A stretch of 64,000 nucleotides of DNA from Halohasta salina (GCF_024178165.1 NZ_JAMZIE010000003.1:1-64000), one strand, 5' to 3'; positions 24,851-34,763 are shown, counted from the stretch's first letter. Made by a program: numbers and translations. Notes: generated by a model from the letters alone, not told the origin.

Positions 24851-25893
24851 GCGAGGAGACTTACACCGCGACGGTCATCGGCGGGACGGGGTTTACCGGC
24901 GGCGAACTCCTGCGCCTGCTGGCGGGTCACCCGAACTTCGAAATCGAACAGGCCACCAGCCGCTCGAAGGTCAACAAGACGGTGGGCCACTCCCACCCCA
25001 ACCTTCGGGAAGTGGACCTGCGGTTCAGTTCGCCCGACGACCTCGAATCCGTCGACGTGATCTTCGCGGCGACGCCACACGGCGTCTCGATGGAGCAGAT
25101 CGACACCTTCTACGAGCACGCCGACACGGTAGTCGACCTCTCGGCTGACTTCCGCCTCAACACGGCCGAGCAGTACGAGGAGTGGTATGACGGCCACAGC
25201 GCACCCGAATACCTCGAAAAGAGCGTCTACGCGCTTCCCGAGTTGACCCGCGAGGAGTTGCCCGGCGCGGAGCTTATTGCGAGTGGCGGGTGTAACGCCA
25301 CCTCGACCATCCTCGGCCTGAAACCGCTGTTCGACGCCGATATCCTCAGCGGCGACGAGGATATCGTGGTCGACGTCAAAGTCGGCTCCTCGGAGGGCGG
25401 GGCGGGCGGCGGCGCGGCATCGAGCCACCCCGAGCGTTCGGGGATCGTTCGCCCCTACGCGCCGATTTCCCACCGCCACGAGGCCGAGATCGAGCAGTTC
25501 CTCGGCATCTCGGTGTCCTTTACCGTCCACGCGGTCGACATGATCCGCGGTTCGTCAGCCACGTGCCACGTCTTCCCCGGCCAACCGGTTTCGAAGGGCG
25601 ACCTCTGGCAGGCCTACCGTGGCAGCTACGAGGACGAGCCGTTCATGCGACTCGTCGCCGGCGGCGGTGGCGTCTACCGCTACCCCGAGCCGAAGGCCGT
25701 CGCAGGGACGAACATCGGCGAGGTCGGGTTCGAACTCGATCCCTCGAACAAGCGTATCGTCGCCTTCTCGGCGATCGACAACATGATGAAGGGCTCGGCG
25801 GGCCAAGCGATCCACGGCGCAAACGTCGCCCTCGGCCTCGACGAGACCGCAGGCCTCGACTTCGCGGGCCTCCACCCAGTCGGCGCACCATAG
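24847..25893 (+). CDS. argC: LysW-glutamyl/aminoadipyl phosphate reductase
   Basis: A 348-residue NADP-dependent reductase of the ArgC/LysY family. The Rossmann motif GGTGFTGGEL lies at residues 12-21, and the catalytic Cys149 sits in ASGGCNATST. It reduces the acyl phosphate made by the kinase to a semialdehyde on the carrier protein. It overlaps lysX and is 18 bases from the kinase gene. Confidence 0.94.
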   Translation: MSEETYTATVIGGTGFTGGELLRLLAGHPNFEIEQATSRSKVNKTVGHSHPNLREVDLRFSSPDDLESVDVIFAATPHGVSMEQIDTFYEHADTVVDLSADFRLNTAEQYEEWYDGHSAPEYLEKSVYALPELTREELPGAELIASGGCNATSTILGLKPLFDADILSGDEDIVVDVKVGSSEGGAGGGAASSHPERSGIVRPYAPISHRHEAEIEQFLGISVSFTVHAVDMIRGSSATCHVFPGQPVSKGDLWQAYRGSYEDEPFMRLVAGGGGVYRYPEPKAVAGTNIGEVGFELDPSNKRIVAFSAIDNMMKGSAGQAIHGANVALGLDETAGLDFAGLHPVGAP

Positions 25894-25911
25894 CGCCCTC
25901 GACTTTTCACT

Positions 25912-26880
25912 ATGACCGGATACATTACAGATTCGCGTACTGCTCGTATTTCGGAGCCACGCACAGACGACCAGTCGACCGAATCGGCCACCCCACAGGT
26001 GAACCAGTTTGCGACCGACGGTGGCCGACGGCCCCCGGTCGTGGTGAAAATCGGCGGCGCGAAGGCCGTCGACCCCGAAGGCGCAGTCAGTGATATCGCG
26101 AGCCTCGTCGACGAGGGCCGCGACGTGGTCGTCGTCCACGGCGGCTCAACAGCCGTCGACGAGACGCTCGAACGGATGGGGATCGAACCGACCTACGTCG
26201 AAACCCCCGGCGGCGTCACTGGCCGCTTCACCGACGAGGAGACCATCGAGGTCTTTGAGATGGTAATGGCCGGCAAGCTCAACACCGAACTGACGACGCT
26301 CTTTCGTAATGCGGGCGTCGACGCGCTCGGTCTCTCGGGAGTCGACGGCGGCCTCTTGAGTGGCCCGCGGAAATCCGCCGTTCGCGTGCTTGAAGACGGC
26401 AAAAAGAAGATCAAACGCGGCGACCACTCCGGGAAGATCACCGACGTGAACGACGAGCTACTGACCGATTTGTTGGCGGATAGCTATACGCCGGTCGTGA
26501 GCGTGCCGATGCTCGGCGAAAACAAGGATGGGTCGGTGACCCCAGTGAACGCCGACGCCGACCGCTCGGCGGCCGCAATCGCGGGCGCACTCGGCGGTGA
26601 GCTTATCATGCTGACGGATGTAACCGGAATCTACGAGGATCCGGACGATCCGGAGACGTTGATCGAATCGGCGTCGACGCCCGACGAGTTGGACGATATC
26701 GAAGCGGCAGCGGAAGGATTCATGACAAAGAAAGTGATGGCAGCGACAGAAGCACTCGACGGCGGCTCTCCGGCGGTCTATATTGGAGACGCCAACAGCG
26801 ATACGCCGGTGACCGACGCGCTCAGTGGGAGTGGGACGACGATCCACCGTAGCGTCTTAACGGAGGAGGTCGACCAATGA
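25912..26880 (+). CDS. argB: LysW-glutamate/aminoadipate kinase
   Basis: A 322-residue amino-acid kinase of the ArgB/LysZ type, phosphorylating the side-chain carboxylate. The kinase domain begins near residue 42 (VVVKIGGAKAVD) and shows VVVHGGSTAVDETLERMG and the ADRSAAAIAGAL nucleotide region. The first 40 or so residues are an unconserved polar extension; a later start is possible but no Met fits well. It overlaps the transaminase gene by four bases. Confidence 0.93.
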   Translation: MTGYITDSRTARISEPRTDDQSTESATPQVNQFATDGGRRPPVVVKIGGAKAVDPEGAVSDIASLVDEGRDVVVVHGGSTAVDETLERMGIEPTYVETPGGVTGRFTDEETIEVFEMVMAGKLNTELTTLFRNAGVDALGLSGVDGGLLSGPRKSAVRVLEDGKKKIKRGDHSGKITDVNDELLTDLLADSYTPVVSVPMLGENKDGSVTPVNADADRSAAAIAGALGGELIMLTDVTGIYEDPDDPETLIESASTPDELDDIEAAAEGFMTKKVMAATEALDGGSPAVYIGDANSDTPVTDALSGSGTTIHRSVLTEEVDQ

Positions 26881-28013
26881 GCGGGTTCGTCTTCTCGGAG
26901 AAACCGATCGAAATCGCCGACGGTGACGGCGCGTACGTCACCGACAGCAACGGCACCGAGTATCTGGATATGGGCGCGAGCTACGCCTGCGTCCCCCTGG
27001 GTCACGGCCACGAGGCCGTCCAGGAGGCCGTAAGTGACCAGCTCTCGAAGATCACCTACGTTCAGGCCTCCTACCCGGTCGAAGTCAGGACGAAACTGTA
27101 CAAACTGCTCGCCGAGACGGCCCCGAAGACCGTCGACAAGGTGTGGCTCTGTAACTCCGGGACGGAAGCCAACGAGGCGGCCCTGAAGTTCGCCCGGAGC
27201 GCGACGGGAAACTCGAAGATCATCGCGACCAAACGCGGGTTCCACGGCCGGACGATGGGCGCGCTGGCGACCACCTGGAAGGACAAATACAAGCAACCCT
27301 ACGAGCCGCTGATGGGTGATGTCGAGTTCGTTCCGTACGGTGATACTGAGGCGATGGCCGAAGCGGTCGACGACGAGACCGCCGCGGTAATCATCGAACC
27401 GGTCCAAGGCGAAGGCGGGATCAACCCCGCACGCAAGGAGTACCTCCAGCGTGTCCGCGTCGAGACCGCGACCAGCGGGGCGGCGCTGATCTTCGATGAA
27501 GTACAGACCGGGATGGGTCGAACCGGCACGCTGTGGGCCTCCGAGTGGGCCGACGTGGTGCCGGATATGATCACGAGCGCGAAAGGCCTCGGCAACGGGG
27601 TCCCGATCGGCGCGACGCTCTGTCGGGACTGGATCGCCGACAACTACGGCTCCCACGCCTCGACCTTCAGCGGCGGCCCGGTTATTTCCGCGGCCGCCCA
27701 TGCGACCGTCTCGACGATCGTCGACGAGGAGATACCAACCCACGCCGCCGAGATCGGCGAGTACATGATGGGCGAAATCGAGGCCGCCGTCGAGGAACAC
27801 GAGCTGCCGGTCCGTGACGTCCGTGGCAACGGGCTAATGGTCGGCGTCGAAACGAAACGCGGCGCGAACCGTGTGCTGCGGGAGCTCGCGCTTGAGCACC
27901 AAGTGTTGGCGCTCCCGGCTGGCCGGACAGTTGTGCGACTGCTGCCGCCGCTCACGATCAATAAAGAACACGTCGACACGGTCGTCGGCGCACTGACGGA
28001 GGCGCTGTCGTAA
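26877..28013 (+). CDS. argD: LysW-ornithine/lysine aminotransferase
   Basis: A 378-residue class III PLP aminotransferase. Lys236 in SAKGLGNG is the Schiff-base lysine, and the FDEVQTGMGRTG motif precedes it. It transaminates the carrier-bound semialdehyde with glutamate as donor. Its TAA shares a base with the ATG of the hydrolase gene. Confidence 0.94.
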   Translation: MSGFVFSEKPIEIADGDGAYVTDSNGTEYLDMGASYACVPLGHGHEAVQEAVSDQLSKITYVQASYPVEVRTKLYKLLAETAPKTVDKVWLCNSGTEANEAALKFARSATGNSKIIATKRGFHGRTMGALATTWKDKYKQPYEPLMGDVEFVPYGDTEAMAEAVDDETAAVIIEPVQGEGGINPARKEYLQRVRVETATSGAALIFDEVQTGMGRTGTLWASEWADVVPDMITSAKGLGNGVPIGATLCRDWIADNYGSHASTFSGGPVISAAAHATVSTIVDEEIPTHAAEIGEYMMGEIEAAVEEHELPVRDVRGNGLMVGVETKRGANRVLRELALEHQVLALPAGRTVVRLLPPLTINKEHVDTVVGALTEALS

Positions 28014-29122
28014 TGGCGGTCGGCACCGACGCCGACGCGGTGCTCGATCACCCCGCCGTCGACACCGAGGGCCGCAAACTCCTGACAGAACTCGTTTCGA
28101 TCCCCTCAGTATCCGGTGACGAGACCGAGGCCGCCGAGGCGCTGGCGGCATTCTTCGAAGCCCACGACCGCGAGGTGTGGCTCGACGACATCGGCAACGT
28201 CCGTGCGCCGGGCGACGATACCGTCCTGCTGACCTCGCACATCGATACGGTGCCCGGCGATATTCCGGTCGAGATCAAAGACGGCGAGGAGGGACCCGAA
28301 CTCTGGGGCCGCGGCAGCGTCGACGCCACCGGCCCGTTGGCGGCGATGGCGATCGCTGCAGTGGAAACGGGGGCCTCCTTCGTGGGCGTCGTCGGCGAGG
28401 AGTCGACCTCCCGCGGCGCGTGGCACCTCATCGAGAACCGCGAGGCACCCGACGCGATCATTAACGGCGAGCCATCTGGCTGGGACGGGATCACGCTTGG
28501 GTATCGGGGCTTGCTTGAGGGAACCTACGTCGCGACCAGCGAATCCGGCCATACCTCCCGGCCCGACCCGAACGCGATCCAGCACGCCATGAGCTGGTGG
28601 GAGCGCGTCGAGGACGTGTTCGAACCTGACGAGTGGATTCCGGTCTTCGAGCAGGTGACCACCAAGCCCGTCGAGTTCGAGGGCGGCATCTCGGTCGACG
28701 GGCTGTCGATGGAGTCGACCATGGAGTTCCAGCTTCGGGTGCCGCCGGAGCGCACCCCCGAGGAAGTCCGCGAGCTATCGGACGCCGAACTGGAGACAGG
28801 GACAGTCAACTGGACGGAGTTCATCCCGGCGGTGATGACCAGCCCCCGCAGCGAGGTCGCCCGGCTGTTCCGGGTGGCGATCCGCGAGCAGGGCGGCGAT
28901 CCCCGGCTCCTGAGAAAGACCGGAACGGCAGATATGAACATCTACGCCGAGGAGTGGGGCTGTCCCATCGTCTCCTACGGCCCCGGCGACTCGAATCTCG
29001 ATCACACCCCCCACGAACACCTGCCGCTTTCGGCGTTCGACCACTCGGTCGAGGTCTTGATCGAGGTCTGCGAACAGCTCGGTGTCGGCGAGAACACCAC
29101 ACCAACGGAGCAAGCCCAATGA
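28013..29122 (+). CDS. lysK: LysW-ornithine/lysine hydrolase
   Basis: A 369-residue M20-family metallohydrolase (ArgE/LysK) that releases ornithine or lysine from LysW. Zinc-site motifs are visible: HIDTVPGD near residue 76, WGRGSVDATGPLAAM near 99-113, and GEEST near 128. Its stop overlaps the argF start by three bases. Adjacent argF supports release of ornithine. Confidence 0.93.
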   Translation: MAVGTDADAVLDHPAVDTEGRKLLTELVSIPSVSGDETEAAEALAAFFEAHDREVWLDDIGNVRAPGDDTVLLTSHIDTVPGDIPVEIKDGEEGPELWGRGSVDATGPLAAMAIAAVETGASFVGVVGEESTSRGAWHLIENREAPDAIINGEPSGWDGITLGYRGLLEGTYVATSESGHTSRPDPNAIQHAMSWWERVEDVFEPDEWIPVFEQVTTKPVEFEGGISVDGLSMESTMEFQLRVPPERTPEEVRELSDAELETGTVNWTEFIPAVMTSPRSEVARLFRVAIREQGGDPRLLRKTGTADMNIYAEEWGCPIVSYGPGDSNLDHTPHEHLPLSAFDHSVEVLIEVCEQLGVGENTTPTEQAQ

Positions 29123-30006
29123 AGGCGAACGACTTTCTCGACATCGACGATCTGTCGGCCGACGAGGTCGACGCGGTACTGACGCGTGCAGCGGCACTGA
29201 AACACGGCGAGGACGACACCCAACTGGCCGACCAGACGCTGGGGATGCTCTTCGAGAAGCCGAGCACCCGGACCCGGATCTCCTTCGAGACCGGGATGAC
29301 CCAACTCGGCGGCCATGCCATCTTCATGGGCCCCGACGACATCCAACTCGGCCACGGCGAACCACTTAAAGACACCGCCCGCGCGATGGGCCGGTACGTC
29401 GACGGGATCATGGCCCGCCTCTTTAGTCACGAGGACGCCGAAATCCTCGCCGGGTACGCCGACGTGCCCGTGATCAACGGCCTGACTGACGATGCGCATC
29501 CGTGTCAGACCCTTGCGGATCTGCTGACAATCCGCGAGCGGTTCGACGACGACGTCCAGGTCGCGTGGGTCGGCGACGGCAACAACGTCGGCCAGTCGTT
29601 CGCGATCGGCTGTGCGCTGGCGGGGATCGACCTCACGGTCGCGACGCCATCGGAGTATCCGATGGACGACGCGGTGGTCGACCGGGCGACCGAACTCGGC
29701 GGCGAGCCCGACGTCTACACCGACCCCGAGGCCGCCATCGAGGGTGCGGACGTGATCTACACCGACGTCTGGGTCAGCATGGGCGAGGAGGACGAACGCG
29801 AGGAGAAACTCGCCGCCTTCGAGGGGTTCCAACTCAACGAGGACCTGCTGGCGGGCAGCGACGCCGAGATTATGCACTGCCTCCCAGCCCACCGTGGCGA
29901 AGAGATCACCGACGCAGTGTTGGAGAGCGACAGCTCGATCGTCTGGGAGCAGGCCGAAAACCGGCTCCACGCCCAGAAAGCGCTGTTGGTCGAACTGCTT
30001 GGATAG
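29119..30006 (+). CDS. argF: ornithine carbamoyltransferase
   Basis: A 295-residue enzyme that makes citrulline from ornithine and carbamoyl phosphate. The carbamoyl-phosphate motif STRTRISFE is near residues 50-58, and HCLPAHRG near 253-260 is the ornithine/active-site Cys motif. As the last gene of the lysW operon it ties the carrier-protein pathway to arginine; its product is then used by ArgG and ArgH. Confidence 0.96.
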   Translation: MKANDFLDIDDLSADEVDAVLTRAAALKHGEDDTQLADQTLGMLFEKPSTRTRISFETGMTQLGGHAIFMGPDDIQLGHGEPLKDTARAMGRYVDGIMARLFSHEDAEILAGYADVPVINGLTDDAHPCQTLADLLTIRERFDDDVQVAWVGDGNNVGQSFAIGCALAGIDLTVATPSEYPMDDAVVDRATELGGEPDVYTDPEAAIEGADVIYTDVWVSMGEEDEREEKLAAFEGFQLNEDLLAGSDAEIMHCLPAHRGEEITDAVLESDSSIVWEQAENRLHAQKALLVELLG

Positions 30007-30044
30007 TCGGCTCCCTCCTTTTAAAATAGTTCAGTAGTCGTCGA

Positions 30045-30509
30045 CTACCGACTGGTAAACACCGGGTACAACAGCCCTAACAGGCCGCCGTAGACGACGT
30101 GGCCGACGAGGCTCATGGGATTGATGTTCGGGACCGGTGGGGTCGCTGGCAGGACTGCGCCGACCCAGATCGGCATGACGACCGCCCCGAGGATCGCCCA
30201 GAGGACGATGCCGTAGCCGACGCCCGCCACGAGGCTCTTGCCAGGAGTGTTCGTGTACTGGGGGGCCGCGTCAGCGAGACCAGCGAAGACGACGCCGAGG
30301 ACCGCCGAGTGGGCCATGTGGATCGTCCAGCCAGCGAGGCCGCCGCTGAAGCCGTAGAGGCCGGGGATCGCCCCGCCGATGATCTCGGGCATCATGACCG
30401 ACATCAGGATGCCGAAGACGAGACCGCCGCCGAGCCCCGCGATCACGCCTGCTTTCCAGTCCGCCAGATCTGCCACGAGTGCCGTTCGAGTGGAGGTTTT
30501 GGTTGCCAT
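30045..30509 (-). CDS. four-helix integral membrane protein of unknown function
   Basis: A 154-residue protein with four hydrophobic segments (about 23-45, 55-78, 92-115 and 130-152) and little else. I recognise the type from haloarchaea, where it is sometimes mislabelled as histidine kinase; no kinase motif is present. The Met at 30509 starts a short cytoplasmic tail before the first membrane helix. It is convergent with argF. Confidence 0.75.
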   Translation of the reverse strand: MATKTSTRTALVADLADWKAGVIAGLGGGLVFGILMSVMMPEIIGGAIPGLYGFSGGLAGWTIHMAHSAVLGVVFAGLADAAPQYTNTPGKSLVAGVGYGIVLWAILGAVVMPIWVGAVLPATPPVPNINPMSLVGHVVYGGLLGLLYPVFTSR

Positions 30510-30628
30510 CTCGTGTGAGACGACGCGCAGAAAGCGGAAAATACTGCCTCGGCACGGCGCGGTCGACGCACTCCACCACAACAGTTAGGAGACCGCCGAG
30601 AGCATCGCGCAGCTATCCGGCAACCGTG

Positions 30629-31120
30629 TCAGTCAGAGTGGTCCCCGCCGTCGGGCGTTTCGATCCCCGGCGGCAGGCCGAGGTGTTTGATACCAGTCCA
30701 GTCGGTGATCTCGAACCGATATACGACCGTGGGCTCGTCGACGCTAGCCTGTCTGAACACCTCAGGTCGCCACTGTAGGTCCATTCGGTCGAGGACGCCC
30801 GCGAGTTCGGCCTCGGGGACCTCGCTCAGCCGGCCGGTCAGCAGGGCGCTCCGCCAGTTGAACGGCGTCTCGGCGCTGTAGACGAGAAAGCGGGCAGTGT
30901 CGACGGCCCGGCTCAGATCGTGTTTGCGGCTCTCCCCGCCGAGGACGTAGACGAAGTACAGCGCATCGTCGCCGTCGTACCAGAACGACAGCGGCCGGAG
31001 CACCGGGACGTCGTCGGTCGGCAACGCGAGCACGCCAACGTTTCGACTCGACAGAAAGCTCCGGATGTTGGCGTCGGTCATCGGCTCCATCCCGTATTCG
31101 GCGAGGTCGTCGACGGTCAT
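30629..31120 (-). CDS. pyridoxamine 5'-phosphate oxidase-like flavin-binding protein
   Basis: A 163-residue protein with the split-barrel FMN-binding fold (SSRNVGVLALPTDDVPVLRPLSFWYDGD, then a YFVYVLGGESRKHDL segment). Family members bind FMN, F420 or haem and range from oxidases to detoxifying reductases; nothing here fixes the substrate. The Met at 31120 begins the conserved part. Confidence 0.83.
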   Translation of the reverse strand: MTVDDLAEYGMEPMTDANIRSFLSSRNVGVLALPTDDVPVLRPLSFWYDGDDALYFVYVLGGESRKHDLSRAVDTARFLVYSAETPFNWRSALLTGRLSEVPEAELAGVLDRMDLQWRPEVFRQASVDEPTVVYRFEITDWTGIKHLGLPPGIETPDGGDHSD

Positions 31121-31261
31121 AGGGAGGGAAGACGGGCGAGAAATCCATAAGCGGTCGCTCCCGCCGGAGTACGAGACAATCGATGAAAGCGACCGGTCGC
31201 GGCCGACCACTTTCACCGCGGCCACCACACGTTTTACTTCGGTGACGCCAAAGGGAGGGCT

Positions 31262-33454
31262 GTGGCAGCCATCGACGACGAGTTGCGGTTCTTCCCGTAC
31301 GCCGAGCCCTACCCGAACCAGCGGGAGGCCATCGACCGGATCGCCAACTCGCTGGACCAGCGCCGGGACGTCCTCTTAGAGGGCGCCCCCGGCACCGGCA
31401 AGACGCTGTCGGCGCTCGTCCCCGCCTTAGCCTACGCCCGCGAGCACGACAAGACGGTCGTCATCACCACCAACGTCCACCAGCAGATGCGGCAGTTCGT
31501 CGCCGACGCACGGGCGATCACCGACACCGAGCCGATCCGGGCGGTCGTCTTCAAAGGTAAGAAGCAGATGTGCCACATCGACGTGGGGTATCAGGAGTGT
31601 CAGAGCCTCCGGGATACGACGCGGGAGTTGGTCGACACCGAACAGGACAAAGCGGAGTTGGCCGCCCGCCAACAGGAACTGCTGGATGCGAGCAAGGAAG
31701 GCGACACTAGCGCCACGGAGGCCCGCAGCGCGGTGATGGACGAACTCGATTCGGTCGAAGACGAACTCGACGAGTTGCGGGGCGGCAACGTCTGTGACTA
31801 CTACTACAACAACCTCACCGACGACACCGACGACTTCTTCGCGTGGCTCTTTGATGACGTCCGGACCCCCGACGACGTTTATAAATACGCTGACCAGCAG
31901 GGACTCTGTGGCTACGAACTCCTCAAGGAGGGGATGGAGGGCGTCGACCTCGTGGTCTGCAACTACCACCACCTCCTGGACCCGATGATCCGCGAGCAGT
32001 TCTTCCGGTGGCTGGATCGGGACCCGAGCGACGTGATCACGGTGTTCGACGAGGCCCACAACATCGAGGGTGCGGCCCGTGACCATGCCACCCGAACGCT
32101 GACTGAGAACACCCTTCAGTCGGCACTCGATGAGTTGGAGGATCTCGACGACTCCCGCGCGGAGCCGGCCCGCAACGTGATCGGGGCGTTTCTCGCAGCC
32201 CTGCGGTCGACCTACGACGACGCCCTCGGCTCGGCCTACGCCCGCGAGCAGGTCGGCGACAACTGGGAGGATATCACGGTCGCTAACGCGGACCGCCGGG
32301 ACGACCTGACGCTGGCATTTTTGCAGCGCTACGAGGGCACGGGGATCGAGATCGAGACCGAACTCGCCGTCCAGTTGGGGAAGGTCCTCGACGAGGAGTA
32401 CGAGCAGGCCTACAAGAACGGCGAGGCGACGACCCGGGCGGAGTGTCAGACCCTGCAGGCAGCGACCTTTATCAACACGTGGATGTCCGAGGGGACCGAA
32501 CTCGGCCAACATCCGATGGTCGGCGTCCGGCGTGACGGTGCCACCGACGAGATCTACGGCCGCGCCGAACTCTATACCTGTATTCCACGCGAGGTCACGC
32601 GCGAGTTGTTCGACGAGGTGTATGCGAGTGTACTGATGAGCGCCACGCTCCGGCCGTTTGATGTGACCGAGGACGTCCTCGGGCTCGAATCGCCGGCGCG
32701 GTTGGCCTACGAACTCGGCTATCCCGAGGACCACCGCCGAACGTACGCGGTCGATGTCCCGCCGCTGTTCGCCAGCGAACGCGACGACCACGAGACCCAG
32801 GAGACGATTACGGCGACACTGCGGGACGCGATTCGGTTTACGCCCGGCAACACCTTGCTCTTCTTTCCCTCCTACTCGGAGGCCGATCGCTACTACGACC
32901 GGCTGGGCGGGAACAGCGTGCAGGACCACGGCCTCGGGACGCTCATGCTCGACGAGTCCGGCACGTCGACCGAGGAGCTACGCCAGCGGTTCGTCGACAG
33001 CGACGACGCCACCCTGCTGACCTCGCTGTGGGGGACCCTCACCGAGGGGGTGAGTTTCGACGGCGACGACGCCCGGACAGTCGTGGTCGTCGGCGTCCCG
33101 TATCCCCAGCTATCGGAGCGGATGGATGCGGTACAGGATGCGTACAACCGAGCGTATAGTGACAGTCGACGCCAGCGGGACGCCGGCTGGGCCTACGCCG
33201 TGGAGATCCCGACGGTCCGCAAAACCCGGCAGGCACTCGGGCGGGTGATCCGGTCGCCCGACGACTTCGGCGTGCGAATCCTGGCGGATCGGCGGTATAC
33301 GAGCGCCGACATGGGCAAGTACAGCGTGCGGGACAGTTTCCCCGTCGAGGAGCGCGAGGAGCTGGTCGACATCGATCCGGCGAAACTGAAGTTTGCGATG
33401 CTGAACTTCTATCAGGACCACGACGCCTACGACGGCGAGCCACCGCAGCCCTGA
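31262..33454 (+). CDS. XPD/Rad3-like ATP-dependent DNA helicase with Fe-S cysteines
   Basis: A 730-residue superfamily 2 helicase. Walker A GAPGTGKT is at residues 41-48, DEAH at 263-266, and four cysteines (104, 113, 178, 216) fit the 4Fe-4S cluster of the XPD/DinG group. A coiled, acidic segment (about 125-175) lies between cysteines 2 and 3. It unwinds DNA 5' to 3' in known relatives and is linked to repair. The start is GTG at 31262. It stands alone. Confidence 0.92.
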   Translation: MAAIDDELRFFPYAEPYPNQREAIDRIANSLDQRRDVLLEGAPGTGKTLSALVPALAYAREHDKTVVITTNVHQQMRQFVADARAITDTEPIRAVVFKGKKQMCHIDVGYQECQSLRDTTRELVDTEQDKAELAARQQELLDASKEGDTSATEARSAVMDELDSVEDELDELRGGNVCDYYYNNLTDDTDDFFAWLFDDVRTPDDVYKYADQQGLCGYELLKEGMEGVDLVVCNYHHLLDPMIREQFFRWLDRDPSDVITVFDEAHNIEGAARDHATRTLTENTLQSALDELEDLDDSRAEPARNVIGAFLAALRSTYDDALGSAYAREQVGDNWEDITVANADRRDDLTLAFLQRYEGTGIEIETELAVQLGKVLDEEYEQAYKNGEATTRAECQTLQAATFINTWMSEGTELGQHPMVGVRRDGATDEIYGRAELYTCIPREVTRELFDEVYASVLMSATLRPFDVTEDVLGLESPARLAYELGYPEDHRRTYAVDVPPLFASERDDHETQETITATLRDAIRFTPGNTLLFFPSYSEADRYYDRLGGNSVQDHGLGTLMLDESGTSTEELRQRFVDSDDATLLTSLWGTLTEGVSFDGDDARTVVVVGVPYPQLSERMDAVQDAYNRAYSDSRRQRDAGWAYAVEIPTVRKTRQALGRVIRSPDDFGVRILADRRYTSADMGKYSVRDSFPVEEREELVDIDPAKLKFAMLNFYQDHDAYDGEPPQP

Positions 33455-33508
33455 GCCGACCGCCAAAGTGATGCCCGCGACAGGGAGCCGAGTACGACTG
33501 TCGTGTCG

Positions 33509-34747
33509 TCAGTCGACCGTCGGCCGCAGGAGCCGCACGACGATGCAGGTCCCGCCCGAGGCGCTCGGTTCGACGCCGACTCTGCCGTCGGCGCTCCGGA
33601 CGATCCACCGGGTCAGCCAGAGTCCGACCCCCGAACTGTGGCTGAGCGGGGTTTCGGTGTCGGTGGTCAGGACCTCCCGTTCGGCGGGTGGGAGTCCGGG
33701 ACCGTCGTCGGCGATACGGAGCGTCAGGTAGTCGTCGTCGGGCGTCGGCTCGGAGACGGTCACGTCGACGCGGGGCGTCGACGACGGGTTGTGGATGACG
33801 GCGTTCTCGAGGACGTTGTCGAGGGCGTACGGCAGCAGGTCGTGTGCCACCGCCGGGGCGGTCTCGGGGACGGACGCAGTCACCTCGGCCGACGGATAGT
33901 CGGCTTCGAGGCGACCGAGACGCTCGTCGACGATGGCACCGAGATCGATCGGCGTCACGCCGCCCTCGGCATCGCCTTCCAACTGGTCGATACAGCGTGC
34001 AGCCTCGCTCAACTCGGTGATGTTCCCGAGTCGTTGCTCCATCACGTCGACGTGGCGGTTGTCCGCGGGTAGCTCGTCGGCCAGCATCGAGAGATGGCCT
34101 TGGATGACGTTGATGTCGGTTCGGATGTTGTGCCGGAGGACACGGTTGAGCACCGAGAGTCGCTGTGCCCGCTGTTTTTGAGCCGTGATATCGCTGATGG
34201 CGAACGTCGCCCCGCTGAACCCCGCGTCGGTGTCCTGGAGCGGAGCGGCCCAGATGCGGACGTCGAGCACCGACCCGTTCCGGTGGCGGTGCTGGGCCTC
34301 GATGCCGGCCAGCGACTCGCCGCTCCGGAGTCGATCGCCGAAGGAGTCGGTGATCTCCGGTGTGGCCGTCAGACAGACGGGATACTGCCGGTTGTGCATC
34401 TCGGCCTCGCTCCAGCCGAACATCCGCGCCGCGCCGTCGTTCCACAGCTGGATCGCCCCGTCGGTGTCGACGACCACGATAGCGATGGGGACCGCTTCGA
34501 TCACGGTCGTCAGCCGGTTGCCCAGATACTGGATCGCCGTCGTCAACACGTCGGCCTCGTCTTCGGCATCCAAGCGCTCGTTCAGTACGGTGAGACAGTC
34601 GACGAAGAGGTTCTGTGCCAGCTCCTCGCGGTCGTCCATCGCCTTTCGCTGGTAGGTCTCCAACAGCAGCTGCTGGGCGTCTCCGTGGCCTTCGTCCGCG
34701 AGCACACGAAAGAGTGCGCCGATCAACTGGTCGGTATGACCACCCAT
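33509..34747 (-). CDS. PAS-domain sensor histidine kinase linked to an iron-type operator
   Basis: A 412-residue cytoplasmic kinase with no membrane segment. Residues 1-75 are an unassigned helical region, about 80-190 a PAS domain followed by DITAQKQ, the H-box is LNRVLRHNIRTDI with His206, and the rest is a HATPase domain (DNVLENAVIHN; RIADDGPGLP). The ATG is directly preceded by an iron-type palindrome, so its expression is predicted to follow iron. No response-regulator gene is adjacent. The signal it senses is unknown. Confidence 0.9.
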   Translation of the reverse strand: MGGHTDQLIGALFRVLADEGHGDAQQLLLETYQRKAMDDREELAQNLFVDCLTVLNERLDAEDEADVLTTAIQYLGNRLTTVIEAVPIAIVVVDTDGAIQLWNDGAARMFGWSEAEMHNRQYPVCLTATPEITDSFGDRLRSGESLAGIEAQHRHRNGSVLDVRIWAAPLQDTDAGFSGATFAISDITAQKQRAQRLSVLNRVLRHNIRTDINVIQGHLSMLADELPADNRHVDVMEQRLGNITELSEAARCIDQLEGDAEGGVTPIDLGAIVDERLGRLEADYPSAEVTASVPETAPAVAHDLLPYALDNVLENAVIHNPSSTPRVDVTVSEPTPDDDYLTLRIADDGPGLPPAEREVLTTDTETPLSHSSGVGLWLTRWIVRSADGRVGVEPSASGGTCIVVRLLRPTVD

Positions 34748-34763
34748 TTTAGGCTTGCCTAAA
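34747..34763 (-). promoter_or_regulatory. iron-type operator abutting the sensor kinase start
   Basis: TTTTAGGCTTGCCTAAA has perfect arms TTTAGG and CCTAAA around CTTG. The last base is shared with the start codon (34745-34747), so a bound regulator would block transcription start or ribosome access on a leaderless message. Confidence 0.7.
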
